In this document: positions 33,854 to 41,925 of the stretch, one piece after another | Position numbering within the stretch: position 1 is the stretch's first letter | Layout: every line of letters begins with the position of its first letter | Virus record (IMG/VR): IMGVR_UViG_3300023175_001502 | Span: 1-64,000 of that record | DNA: 64,000 bases | Origin: a virus | Direction: 5' to 3' (one strand) | The notes under the pieces: generated by a model | Database searches by the model: none | The model's input: the letters and a program-made list of their open reading frames with translations, nothing else | What the model was told of the DNA's origin: nothing | Position numbers and translations under genes: made by a program

Positions 33854-35126
33854 AGTGTGCTGTTACTCCAAACGGTGCTTGCAAGTTTTTGTCATGGTTG
33901 CTGTGAATAATAAAGACTGTTTCACAGTAATCTTCATCGCCCCAACTACCCCAAGGATAGCCGTCTGTGAACATAATAAACTTTTTAGGTTGAATATCGT
34001 TTTCTCGCATGTAAGTCCAGTTAGCATCGAAGTCAGTGCCGCCGCCGCCTAAGATTTCGTAATCTAGTAATTCAGTACCGTTATCTGATGTAAAGTCTTG
34101 CTCGTTATATACAGCGGTATCAAAGCACCATAATTTAATTGCATAGTCTTTGTATTCGTCCATAATGCCTTTAACTTCACTTAAAAAGTCTTGTGCTTGA
34201 TGATCACCAATACTTCCGCTCATATCAATACCGATTGCAATATCAATAGTATTTTCAAAGTTCATACCCGGAAGTACAGCACCAGTGTGCCAGCCTTTAC
34301 GTGAAGGACGCATAAATGTGTAATCACTTTTAATTGTACTTTGAATTTGCTGACGTAGTAATTCACGCCAGTTAATTTTAGGTTCAGTTAAATCTTTAAT
34401 TAAACGATCTACACCTTTTGGAATATTGCCTGCGCCTGCACTCTGTGCGGCAGTGATCATATTCTCTTTAATTTCGTCACGTATCTTTTTAAGTTCTTCT
34501 TTTGAATATGAAGGACGACCATTACCTTTACCGTCTTTACCGCTGTCGCCGTCCTGACCTTCACCTGCACCTTCTGTCCAATCTAAATGCTCATCGAGCA
34601 ATTCACCTAAAGCTTCTAGCTCTTGGTTGTCATACTTTTCAAAAAGGTCATCATAAACTTCTTCAGAAGTCCAACTCTCATATTTGAAGTCTTGAAAACA
34701 GTCAACTAATTTAGGTTTTGTGCCAATGTTGTCACGTACCAAAATATTGTTCACAATATAATCCTGTGCAATATTACTAATCATAGGATCTAGGTTACGA
34801 TCCTGCCATGTACGGCGTTCTAAGTGATCAAATACACAGTGTAAAATTTCGTGTGCAATAACAAACTCAATTTCTTTATTATCCATTGCATTAAAGAACT
34901 GAGTGTTAAAATAAAGATTACGTCCATCTACGGCCGCTGTAGGAATCCAATCATCTGCGGCTTGGATTTTTAAACGTGTTGCCATGTTGCCAAAGAAAGG
35001 ATGCTTAAGAAGCAAACCTACACGAGCTACAATAATGCGATCAAGTACTTCTTCACGCATAACAGCAAGTTCTTGTTCAGTTAAGTCTGGATTAGGTTGC
35101 CAGTGTTTTTTACCTTCTACGCTCAT
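33834..35126 (-). CDS. VWA-domain/metallopeptidase-like protein, partner of the MoxR ATPase
   Basis: 430 residues. N-terminal zincin-like motif 'HEILH' (92-96) with a third His at 101, a charged linker, and a C-terminal VWA domain with the MIDAS motif 'IDMSGSIGDH' (DxSxS). The pairing of an HExxH-containing DUF2201-like region with VWA is known in bacterial proteins next to MoxR AAA+ ATPases. Such pairs act as chaperones that remodel or activate proteins or insert metals. The gene has its own sigma70-like promoter and follows a terminator. Confidence 0.75.
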   Translation of the reverse strand: MSVEGKKHWQPNPDLTEQELAVMREEVLDRIIVARVGLLLKHPFFGNMATRLKIQAADDWIPTAAVDGRNLYFNTQFFNAMDNKEIEFVIAHEILHCVFDHLERRTWQDRNLDPMISNIAQDYIVNNILVRDNIGTKPKLVDCFQDFKYESWTSEEVYDDLFEKYDNQELEALGELLDEHLDWTEGAGEGQDGDSGKDGKGNGRPSYSKEELKKIRDEIKENMITAAQSAGAGNIPKGVDRLIKDLTEPKINWRELLRQQIQSTIKSDYTFMRPSRKGWHTGAVLPGMNFENTIDIAIGIDMSGSIGDHQAQDFLSEVKGIMDEYKDYAIKLWCFDTAVYNEQDFTSDNGTELLDYEILGGGGTDFDANWTYMRENDIQPKKFIMFTDGYPWGSWGDEDYCETVFIIHSNHDKNLQAPFGVTAHYEAQAA

Positions 35127-35157
35127 GTGTGCTATGTCCTTTCTAATTTATATGTAT

Positions 35158-35186
35158 ATTATACTAATATTTAACTGTTTTGTCAA
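35158..35186 (-). promoter_or_regulatory. sigma70-like promoter for the VWA gene
   Basis: On the - strand, TTGACA (35186-35181), 17 bases, TATAAT (35163-35158). Start site expected near 35151, leader about 25 bases, with AAGGA before the ATG at 35126. Confidence 0.75.
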
Positions 35187-35197
35187 CCAGAAAAGGT

Positions 35198-35226
35198 GAT
35201 AGGGTGAACACGAAGTCCACCCTATC
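35198..35226 (-). terminator. intrinsic-type terminator downstream of the MoxR gene
   Basis: Perfect 9-base stem GATAGGGTG/CACCCTATC (35226-35218 and 35206-35198 read on the - strand) with an 11-base loop, followed by a short T run (CCTTTTC). It lies 5 bases after the MoxR stop and directly before the promoter of the VWA gene. Confidence 0.6.
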
Positions 35227-35230
35227 TAGT

Positions 35231-36316
35231 TTAAGAACTCTGTGCTGCTTTAATGTATTTTCCATAACGATCATGGAACTCATCAAAACACTCTACAGCG
35301 TCCGGGTCGATTGGAAGTCCGTACTGTGTAAGTGCGAGCTTAATACCCATAACTACTAGTTCAGTATCGAAGTTATCCATCGAAAAGCGCAGGAAGTTGT
35401 TGACTTTCTTATCGAAGTCTTTGTCACGTTTCTTATCAGCTTCTTGAAGCTCATAACACAATGACACAGTGAGGGAATACATAGCACTGATTTCTTTACT
35501 GGTCATCTCCGTGACCTTACCTGCTAGAATATCAGTTGGATTAGGCATTTGTGAAGCAACCTTACGGTGTGCCATAAATTTGACAGCCAGGCCTTCGCCA
35601 ACTGAGCCACTTACCAAATCGGTTGTAGTGGTTTCATCTAGGTCGTCTTCTAGTAGTTCAGATACAAACGACCAAGAACGGGGTGTTGCAAAAGAACGAC
35701 TTGGGCTTTTAGGATCAAAGTCATACAAGTCTTTCTTTGCAAAAGTTAAGTAACCTACAACGTCTTTATGGATATTGTTTGATACAGCCCATGAGAACCA
35801 ATCATCAAACGAAACAGCCATCTCTAAGTGAACAAAACGATTAGCAAGCGGAGCAGGCATACGGTACGTTACACCTTTGTCTGCTTCACGGTTACCTGCC
35901 GCAATAATCACAACGTTGTCAGGTAGTACATAAGTACCAACCTTACGGTTAAGAATAAGTTGATAAGCTGCAGCCTGTACAGCAGGTGCAGCAGAATTCA
36001 TTTCATCTAAGAATAGAATGATAAGTTTATGTTTCGCAGCCAGTTCTTCGTTTGGAAGTTCTGCAGGCGCCGCCCAAACCATTGCATTGTCGTTTGCAGA
36101 GTAATAAGGAATACCTTTAATGTCTGTAGGTTCCCAAAGTGACAAACGAACGTCAATGACATGTGCCTCTAGTGTTTCACCAATTTGGTGAACAATATCA
36201 GACTTACCAATACCTGGAGGACCCCAAATAAAGATAGGACGTTGTTTCTTGATAGCATGTGTGATGCTTGTTTTTGCGCTGTTAGGCGAAACTGTTCTTG
36301 TGATAGCGTTTTCCAT
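35231..36316 (-). CDS. MoxR-type AAA+ ATPase
   Basis: 361 residues. Walker A 'WGPPGIGKSD' (31-40), Walker B 'LIILFLDEMNSA', sensor 1 'AAGNREADKG', and an arginine-finger region 'PAPLANRFVHLEM'. The pattern fits MoxR/RavA-type chaperone ATPases, which work with VWA proteins, one of which is encoded next. The two genes have separate promoters and a terminator between them, so their ratio can be set independently. Target in the infected cell unknown. Confidence 0.82.
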   Translation of the reverse strand: MENAITRTVSPNSAKTSITHAIKKQRPIFIWGPPGIGKSDIVHQIGETLEAHVIDVRLSLWEPTDIKGIPYYSANDNAMVWAAPAELPNEELAAKHKLIILFLDEMNSAAPAVQAAAYQLILNRKVGTYVLPDNVVIIAAGNREADKGVTYRMPAPLANRFVHLEMAVSFDDWFSWAVSNNIHKDVVGYLTFAKKDLYDFDPKSPSRSFATPRSWSFVSELLEDDLDETTTTDLVSGSVGEGLAVKFMAHRKVASQMPNPTDILAGKVTEMTSKEISAMYSLTVSLCYELQEADKKRDKDFDKKVNNFLRFSMDNFDTELVVMGIKLALTQYGLPIDPDAVECFDEFHDRYGKYIKAAQSS

Positions 36317-36366
36317 GTATTACCTCTCTTAGTAAGTTATCAGTGCTAATTTCTAACTATACATAT

Positions 36367-36394
36367 AGTATAGCATCTACAAGATAAAAGTCAA
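36367..36394 (-). promoter_or_regulatory. sigma70-like promoter for the MoxR gene
   Basis: On the - strand, TTGACT (36394-36389), 16 bases, TATACT (36372-36367). The leader of about 40 bases ends in AGAGAGGT before the ATG at 36316. Confidence 0.6.
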
Positions 36395-36401
36395 CCTTTT
36401 T

Positions 36402-36794
36402 TTAATCTTTTTCTGAATTATTTTGTCTTGATAACGCTTTAGTAATCCCGTATTTCCTAATATCACCTGAAAATAGGCTAAGTTCTACGGCTTTTTTTTG
36501 GTTTGTTACAAGGATAGATTTAGGTCCAATATAATAGGGACAGTCAATAAATTTGTCTAAGAATATCAATATTTGAGTAGTCATTGGCATATCGTGAGGA
36601 TATGTAATATCGTAAGTTGCAATATCTATTTTGCTTAACATATCTAATCCTGCTTCTGTAAGTCGCAATCCACCTTCGTCTTTATTCCTAGTGTTTTGCC
36701 ACCATAGAGGCATATATTCCTTCATAGCCGTTTGATTGTAACTATGACCTAACTCTTTAAGGAATATTTTAGTATAGGTTTCTTTCCAGTTCAT
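36402..36794 (-). CDS. conserved phage protein, function unknown
   Basis: 130 residues, mostly helical, with Trp-rich N-terminus ('YMPLWWQNTRN') and no enzymatic motif. Overlaps the upstream small gene by 4 bases. I have no functional assignment. Confidence 0.6.
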   Translation of the reverse strand: MNWKETYTKIFLKELGHSYNQTAMKEYMPLWWQNTRNKDEGGLRLTEAGLDMLSKIDIATYDITYPHDMPMTTQILIFLDKFIDCPYYIGPKSILVTNQKKAVELSLFSGDIRKYGITKALSRQNNSEKD

Positions 36795-37078
36795 TCTGTA
36801 ACAATTTCACCTGTCTCTAATTTATATACTTTGAAATCGTCACATGCAAAAAGTTCATTTAATTTTTGTGCTAGATTGTGTGCATGTCCTGGATTAGAAA
36901 AACTTGTTTTCTTGTATTTAGGCCCAGGATAATTTGTTAAGGCGTTTGAACTTTTAAGATTGAAAGGTTTTTCTTTATAGAAGACAGCCCAGATAGCATC
37001 AGCATCTAGTACTTGTTCACATCTATAATTTTTTTTGTTAATATGTTCTAATAGAACACTTGGCTTTGGTCTACTCAT
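36791..37078 (-). CDS. small conserved phage protein
   Basis: 95 residues with 'IWAVFYKEKPFNLK' and 'NPGHAHNLAQKLNELF'. A likely alpha/beta single domain without catalytic residues that I can name. A GATAAATA box lies about 29 bases upstream of its start. Confidence 0.6.
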   Translation of the reverse strand: MSRPKPSVLLEHINKKNYRCEQVLDADAIWAVFYKEKPFNLKSSNALTNYPGPKYKKTSFSNPGHAHNLAQKLNELFACDDFKVYKLETGEIVTE

Positions 37079-37106
37079 ATACGTAATCCTTAGTTAACTA
37101 CGTATA

Positions 37107-37114
37107 TATTTATC
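37107..37114 (-). promoter_or_regulatory. T4-late-like promoter box GATAAATA
   Basis: GATAAATA on the - strand in the gap 37079-37137. The flank (GATAAATATATACGTAG) is nearly the same as at 32378 (GATAAATATATATGTAG), which supports a real motif. Confidence 0.55.
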
Positions 37115-37137
37115 TCTTTTTTGTATTAAGTGCGTGG

Positions 37138-37395
37138 TTATTTCCAGTCAGATCCACCGTCTAATTGAACCTCTACAGGCTCATTTTCTATATTAGACAT
37201 GTGTTCTTTAATAAACGCTTCCATATCACCGTTGAGTCGAGCCATTACTTCGCCTAGAGTAAATGCTAATCTTTTTGCTTCGTTTATATCCAAACGAATT
37301 TCTTTTGCTCTACTATTGTCGGCACTTTTTACAGTTTGTATAAACTGTTGCACTGGAAAAGTGTTTATTGGATCAAGATTCTTTTTTGTTTGCAT
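37138..37395 (-). CDS. small conserved phage protein
   Basis: 85 residues with a helical core ('EIRLDINEAKRLAFTLGEVM') and an acidic C-terminus. Overlaps the upstream gene by 23 bases. I recall similar small proteins in T4-like cyanophages beside RNase H; no function known to me. Confidence 0.6.
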   Translation of the reverse strand: MQTKKNLDPINTFPVQQFIQTVKSADNSRAKEIRLDINEAKRLAFTLGEVMARLNGDMEAFIKEHMSNIENEPVEVQLDGGSDWK

Positions 37396-37843
37396 TAGAT
37401 AATTCCTGACGCATTGTCATTTCGTTTTTAAAAGGACCATGATATTCATATCGTTCTAGTGTAATTAGTTTTGGACAAAAACTTTTAACCCAACCCTTTT
37501 CAAAACGAATAATATAATATCCTGCACAATACAAGCTCTTGCTTTTTAAACTTTTAGTAAAAAGTGCAAACTTACGATGTACATCATAAATTACATTGTA
37601 AGGAGTTGTGCTAGTAGGATATCCATATATTTCTTTTGTAACTTCTATTTTTGCGGTTGGCTCCCTATCAAATATAGTGCTACCTAGCTTTTTTTCAACA
37701 GCTTTCTTTGTATTAAAAAAAGATACACCGCCTGAAGAACTAAGCATAAACCTTTCATCGTTGTAACTTAGTGTACCAATTTTTTCGCCGGATTCTTCTA
37801 CAATCCAAAATTTATTTTTTAAAATAGTTTTTGCTTTTATCAT
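37373..37843 (-). CDS. conserved phage protein, function unknown
   Basis: 156 residues, beta-rich and basic ('FWIVEESGEKIGTLSYND' at the start). Overlaps the RNase H gene by 4 bases (ATGA) and is therefore translationally coupled to it. No signal peptide or membrane segment; no motif recognised. Confidence 0.6.
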   Translation of the reverse strand: MIKAKTILKNKFWIVEESGEKIGTLSYNDERFMLSSSGGVSFFNTKKAVEKKLGSTIFDREPTAKIEVTKEIYGYPTSTTPYNVIYDVHRKFALFTKSLKSKSLYCAGYYIIRFEKGWVKSFCPKLITLERYEYHGPFKNEMTMRQELSNANKKES

Positions 37844-38832
37844 TGAGGATACCTCGCTTGTAATGGTTCTGCGAAATAACTAACTTGATCAGCTATTCGT
37901 TGCATATCCCATTTAGCACAGAACTTCATAAGACGTACACCTACTTGTGATATGTTCTTAGGATTTTCTGTTGCATTGTTAATTACATCATTAATCATTA
38001 CTCTTATATCGTTAGGTTGTGCTGTCAAGTCACATAATGTAACATTACGATTATAGTCATCTAGCACACGATGTTCAACACCTTCATGATCTACCCAACG
38101 TTGTAACATCATGTTATTCCAGTTGTAACCTTTTGTAGCCTTATCTTCAAATGCTTCAATAAGTCCGACTTTATTCTTAGTGCCTTTTTTGCGTACACCT
38201 GGATAAGCACTAAACACATTATCACTTGTATCTCCACGCATACACTTTTCAAATAACATAAATGCAGGATCAGGTGCAGGCTTCGGCTCGCCTGTTTTCT
38301 TGTCTATAACAGGCTGTCGCTTCTTGTCATCAAAGTACCCTTCGTGTGTAATAATAGTGTTGCTTACACCATTGTATTGCTTTACGTTAGGTGCAATTAG
38401 TTGTGCAAAGTCGCCATCTGTACTAACAATAATATGATTATCGTTAGGGTGATTCTGTACCCAACCTGCAATAAGATCATCTGCTTCTAGTTGCGGATGT
38501 TGCATAACAGTACAGTTTGTCTTTTCACTAACAAAGTTTTTAAACTCGTCAAAGATTTCCCAAAACACTTTATCTTCTTCTGCTTGTACAGGAGACATAG
38601 CATCGCGAGTTTCTTGACGGTTACGCTTGTAAGGCTCGTAAAAGTCCTTACGCCAGCTGCGACCTTCTAAGCAGAATACAACATGATCTGCATCAAAGTC
38701 TTGCCACGCTTTCTTAACACTATTAAAAGTAATGTGTAAAGCCATACCGACTTTAGTATCTACATCGCCACGTACTACATGACGAGCTCTAAAGAAAGTA
38801 TTTGCTGTATCAACTAGTATATAAGTTGCCAT
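37840..38832 (-). CDS. rnh: T4-type RNase H / 5'-3' exonuclease
   Basis: 330 residues. FEN-like metal ligands appear in order: 'ILVDTANTFFRAR' (D8), 'VVFCLEGRSWRKDFYEPYK', 'LEADDLIAGW' and 'IIVSTDGDFAQL'. A later 'MRGDTSDNVFSAYPGV' matches the second metal-binding/H3TH part. The T4 enzyme (305 residues) removes RNA primers and trims flaps. The start overlaps the glycosylase-like gene by 23 bases. It belongs to the replication set with gp43 and gp45 further right. Confidence 0.85.
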   Translation of the reverse strand: MATYILVDTANTFFRARHVVRGDVDTKVGMALHITFNSVKKAWQDFDADHVVFCLEGRSWRKDFYEPYKRNRQETRDAMSPVQAEEDKVFWEIFDEFKNFVSEKTNCTVMQHPQLEADDLIAGWVQNHPNDNHIIVSTDGDFAQLIAPNVKQYNGVSNTIITHEGYFDDKKRQPVIDKKTGEPKPAPDPAFMLFEKCMRGDTSDNVFSAYPGVRKKGTKNKVGLIEAFEDKATKGYNWNNMMLQRWVDHEGVEHRVLDDYNRNVTLCDLTAQPNDIRVMINDVINNATENPKNISQVGVRLMKFCAKWDMQRIADQVSYFAEPLQARYPQ

Positions 38833-39217
38833 TTAGTTCTTCCTGTACATAACGTTTCAATTCATGGTCGCTGATGTTGTCAGGTATCTCATTTTTGTAA
38901 AACAATCGATAACTGTCACTACCGTATTTCCCAATTCCATATAACATTGTAGCATCATTTCCGTCCCATGTCAAGTAATCTTCTGACATCTTACGTAGTC
39001 TTTTTTCACGAACATTTACCATACCTAACGGTTTAATAATATTTTTTATTGTTTCAGAAGTAGTATTAAGTAAATGTATTGGAGTAGGACATGCTGTAAA
39101 GAGAGCAGGAAGAACTCTTTTTACTTGTTTACGGTTTGTTTGATTTAAACAAATAACACCTACCATATGTTGCCATACAGTAGATACTTGCTGTTGCACC
39201 ATTAAATCATCACGCAT
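38810..39217 (-). CDS. MBD4-like HhH DNA glycosylase
   Basis: 135 residues. 'IKPLGMVNVREKRLRKMSED', then the helix-hairpin-helix 'LYGIGKYGSDSYRLF' (92-106) and 'NISDHELKRY' with an Asp (D117) in the position of the catalytic Asp of human MBD4. The match to the MBD4 glycosylase domain (PLG...R.K....S..YL, GIGKYGNDSYR, DHKLNKY) is striking by eye. MBD4 removes T or U opposite G. I use the ATG at 39217; longer starts would overlap the cupin gene further. No Fe-S cluster cysteines. Confidence 0.7.
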   Translation of the reverse strand: MRDDLMVQQQVSTVWQHMVGVICLNQTNRKQVKRVLPALFTACPTPIHLLNTTSETIKNIIKPLGMVNVREKRLRKMSEDYLTWDGNDATMLYGIGKYGSDSYRLFYKNEIPDNISDHELKRYVQEELNGNLYTS

Positions 39218-39542
39218 AGCGTTTCCCATCAAACACACAAATAAATTCTAACCAAAATGGTCCATCTGTATTATAGACTTTATGAAATACATTGTCTTCT
39301 ATTAAAACAACGTCTCCCTCTTTTACATCAAATATTTTATGATCAAGTTCCATTTGTCCTTGACCTTTTGTAAAGATGTATACTTCTTCTTGACCAGCAT
39401 GTCTATGACCGTTAGTAGACTGACCTGCTCGTAATTTAGTTTTACTTACTACAAGATTTTTTAAACTAGTGTTATCAAATAGTTGATATTGCTCATTATC
39501 TTTTACTAATTTTCCACCAATATCGTCTATGTTGTATAACAT
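39210..39542 (-). CDS. cupin-domain protein
   Basis: 110 residues. Cupin motif 1 'GHRHAGQEEVYIFTKGQG' (HxHx4E) and motif 2 with 'FHKVYNTDG' make a complete small metal-binding barrel. Such phage cupins may be sugar isomerase-like or dioxygenase-like. The stop overlaps the upstream end by one base (TAATG-type) and the glycosylase gene start by a few. Substrate unknown. Confidence 0.75.
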   Translation of the reverse strand: MLYNIDDIGGKLVKDNEQYQLFDNTSLKNLVVSKTKLRAGQSTNGHRHAGQEEVYIFTKGQGQMELDHKIFDVKEGDVVLIEDNVFHKVYNTDGPFWLEFICVFDGKRYA

Positions 39543-39937
39543 TATGACACCTCTGACTTTCCTTTATCAATAGGAACTACATTAATATAGCCCATATCTC
39601 TATCAGTGCTTTGGCCTTCTTCGCCTAGCATTTGTCGCACTAAAGATTGAAACCATTGATCAACAATTTGCTCATTTGTTTCTCCTTTGTATCCTGCATC
39701 AAGTAACTGTTCAATAAACTCATTGTTCCAATCAAGTTCAAAGAAACCGTTTCGAATGTTATCAGGATTAACTTGCGTATCTAGTACCGCTACCCAAGGC
39801 TCTCCTTTTTTTGTAGCCTGTGCCTTTTCTTCTTCCAGTGCCGCCCTACGTATATCTTCAGGGGTCTTTTCTTCAACAGGTGTATCAATTTTAGATTGTA
39901 TACCTGCATCACGTATTAATTTTTTCCACCATCCCAT
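39542..39937 (-). CDS. conserved T4-like phage protein, function unknown
   Basis: 131 residues. 'GEPWVAVLDTQVNPDNIRNG' and 'FFELDWNNEFIEQLLDAGYK' are segments I recall as highly conserved in T4-like cyanophages, without known function. Single-base overlaps with both neighbouring genes point to strong coupling. Confidence 0.7.
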   Translation of the reverse strand: MGWWKKLIRDAGIQSKIDTPVEEKTPEDIRRAALEEEKAQATKKGEPWVAVLDTQVNPDNIRNGFFELDWNNEFIEQLLDAGYKGETNEQIVDQWFQSLVRQMLGEEGQSTDRDMGYINVVPIDKGKSEVS

Positions 39938-40056
39938 TATAGTCCTGCCTCCCTAGCACGAGTTTCTAAGTCGTTTACTTTTTCCACTTTACGCTCACGC
40001 TGTTCTTGTTTAATAAAATCATCTGGATCAAAAGCATTCTCAAGTCCCCCACGCAT
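39937..40056 (-). CDS. small acidic/basic helical protein, 39 residues
   Basis: Begins 'MRGGLENAFDPDDFIKQEQR' and continues as a charged helix ending 'ETRAREAGL'. A longer frame reaching to 40458 exists, but it runs through queE and its translation there looks like a shadow; I therefore use the ATG at 40056. It overlaps the end of queE by 17 bases and shares one base with the next gene. Function unknown. Confidence 0.5.
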   Translation of the reverse strand: MRGGLENAFDPDDFIKQEQRERKVEKVNDLETRAREAGL

Positions 40057-40924
40057 TTCCGAATAAGTCGATGTGGAGTCTTGGAGTGAAGCGCCATCCT
40101 TTTTCCATACAGAGTTCAGCCACTTCTTGAATGTTGAGCTTGTATTCTTCGCTCCTTCCACCCAGCGGCATAAGATATACCGGACATTCCACCCCGGCGT
40201 TTCTATAACTCTCCACAGCCCTGCCAGCTTCAATAACATCAGTTTCGTCAGCGACAACAAACTTAAAGTAAAGGTCACTACCGTCAACATCGATATACTG
40301 ACTAGCAATATCAGGCTTAATAGCATCTTCCCAGCGTTCTCCGCTAACTGAAAGTTTTGGGGAACAACTCCAAGTAACTCTAAATCTGTCTTGATTGCTG
40401 AGATACTCTTTGAAATCGTCTCGTAAGTTTTGTGTAGTGTTTGTTTCAAATGTAACATTTTTCAAATCCTGCATACGTGGATGTTCTAATAAATCAGCAT
40501 AAAACCTTTGCCATCCTAACAAAGGCTCGCCGCCTGTAAATATTAAATGGATATCTTGTCCATTGTCCATTGTCCACTTGCCTTCTGGAGTAAGTGACAA
40601 TAAATGTTCAACAACTTCATCTACAGTTCTATCCATCATAAACTTTTTAAACTCAGGATAGATACTTGCATATGTATCACAACCTGTATGTATTACAGGC
40701 AAGTCCTCAAACTTTTCAACAGTGTTGATAATATTACTATCTAGTAATTTTTTTACTTCTGGATTATGTTTTACACCATCTGCTCTTGCAGGTGTTCCAC
40801 GTTCTAATCCAAAGTTCATACAACGAAAGTTACAACCAAATGTACGTAGGAACACACTAGGTACTCCTACAAACTTTCCTTCACCTTGTACACTATAAAA
40901 TGCTTCTGAATAACGTAGTTTCAT
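40040..40924 (-). CDS. queE: 7-carboxy-7-deazaguanine synthase (QueE) with a long loop between cluster cysteines
   Basis: 294 residues, radical SAM. 'FYSVQGEGKFVGVPSVFLRT' is the QueE N-terminal signature. The cluster cysteines are C31 and C35 ('GCNFRC') and C82 ('GCDTYAS'), a CX3CX46C spacing where ordinary QueE has CX3CX2C or CX14CX2C; the CDTYAS part aligns with the normal third Cys. 'FTGGEPLLGW' follows. It converts 6-carboxytetrahydropterin to CDG in the preQ0 pathway. FolE is encoded immediately upstream (6-base gap). Confidence 0.85.
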   Translation of the reverse strand: MKLRYSEAFYSVQGEGKFVGVPSVFLRTFGCNFRCMNFGLERGTPARADGVKHNPEVKKLLDSNIINTVEKFEDLPVIHTGCDTYASIYPEFKKFMMDRTVDEVVEHLLSLTPEGKWTMDNGQDIHLIFTGGEPLLGWQRFYADLLEHPRMQDLKNVTFETNTTQNLRDDFKEYLSNQDRFRVTWSCSPKLSVSGERWEDAIKPDIASQYIDVDGSDLYFKFVVADETDVIEAGRAVESYRNAGVECPVYLMPLGGRSEEYKLNIQEVAELCMEKGWRFTPRLHIDLFGNAWGT

Positions 40925-40930
40925 ATCTAC

Positions 40931-41620
40931 CTACTTTCCACAACTAAATTCTTGTTGTAATTTAATATTGTCAAAGAACTCTTTCTTTGTACCAGGATCA
41001 TTCTTAAATGCACCTTTTAGTACAGTAGTCTGTGTCAATGAACTAGTTGCCATTATGCCTCTATTCTCACAACAACCGTGTGTTGCTTGAATATAAACAC
41101 CTAAGTGATCTGCATTAGTTGCAAGTTGAATTTGTTTTGCAATTTCATTTGCAAGTTCTTCTTGTAGTGTACCACGTCTAGCACACCACTGTGCAATACG
41201 TGTATACTTTGAAAGACCGATAAGTTTTGCACTTGCAATAATACCAATATACGCTACACCGCTTACTGGTTGATGATGATGCGAACATACACTTTTAAGT
41301 TCGCTACGTACAACTAGCATACCTTCGTAGCGTTCATCGCTATCGTTCGGAAACGCTGTTGCACTAGGAATAGTATCATAACGTCCAGCCATTAGTTCAT
41401 TAAAGTACATTTTAGCAAGACGTCTTGCTGTACCTTGTGAATTAGGATCGTTATGTCTATCAATTAGCAACGTATCTAAAACATTTTCAAATGCTACAGT
41501 TGCTTCTTCAATAAGTTCTTCTTTGTCGCCTTTCTGAAATACTTCTGAAATGTTGTCACCTGCCCAATAGCGGATACCAGCATCTTTAAGACGTACAGTT
41601 AATTCTTTACTTTTGCTCAT
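40931..41620 (-). CDS. folE: GTP cyclohydrolase I
   Basis: 229 residues. 'SVCSHHHQPVSGVAYIGI' and 'LIGLSKYTRIAQW' are family signatures; zinc ligands are the Cys and His of CSHH and the Cys in 'THGCCENRG'. It makes dihydroneopterin triphosphate from GTP, the first step to both folate and preQ0. In a phage with QueD-like and QueE proteins the latter is likelier. It has its own perfect sigma70-like promoter. Confidence 0.88.
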   Translation of the reverse strand: MSKSKELTVRLKDAGIRYWAGDNISEVFQKGDKEELIEEATVAFENVLDTLLIDRHNDPNSQGTARRLAKMYFNELMAGRYDTIPSATAFPNDSDERYEGMLVVRSELKSVCSHHHQPVSGVAYIGIIASAKLIGLSKYTRIAQWCARRGTLQEELANEIAKQIQLATNADHLGVYIQATHGCCENRGIMATSSLTQTTVLKGAFKNDPGTKKEFFDNIKLQQEFSCGK

Positions 41621-41662
41621 TTAATTCTCCGAGTTATAGACGAGGATGTCTATTAATTGTAT

Positions 41663-41691
41663 ATTATATACTTTATTTAGGTTTTTGTCAA
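41663..41691 (-). promoter_or_regulatory. sigma70-like promoter for folE-queE
   Basis: On the - strand, TTGACA (41691-41686), 17 bases, TATAAT (41668-41663): both consensus hexamers. The leader has a short TAGAC/GTCTA hairpin and CGGAGA before the ATG at 41620. Confidence 0.8.
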
Positions 41692-41708
41692 GTATATTAT
41701 CTATGGTT

Positions 41709-41915
41709 TTAACCAAAATACTTTTCCAACATTTCTAAACGGTCATTTGCCGTAGCCATTGCATCTAGTTCTTTCTGTATCGTTTCAACAATATCAGAGT
41801 GTTCGCCGATGCCTACTACTTTTTGCATATAGACTTCAATGTTAGTTTTGTGCAATTCAATCTCCGCCTCTGCGTGTTTCTTTGCCGCATTAATTAAGTT
41901 TTCTCTCAACTCCAT
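41709..41915 (-). CDS. small conserved T4-like phage protein
   Basis: 68 residues, nearly all helical, with 'AAKKHAEAEIELHKTNIEVY' and 'GEHSDIVETIQKEL'. I recall almost the same core in T4-like cyanophage genomes; function unknown. It lies 9 bases after the HIT gene and upstream of the folE promoter, so it probably ends that operon. Confidence 0.7.
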   Translation of the reverse strand: MELRENLINAAKKHAEAEIELHKTNIEVYMQKVVGIGEHSDIVETIQKELDAMATANDRLEMLEKYFG

Positions 41916-41925
41916 TTTCCTTTCC

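Noticed and set aside
40056-40458. Upstream extension of the 39-residue frame to 173 residues
   Set aside because: It lies inside queE on the same strand in another frame, and its translation looks like random hydrophobic sequence.
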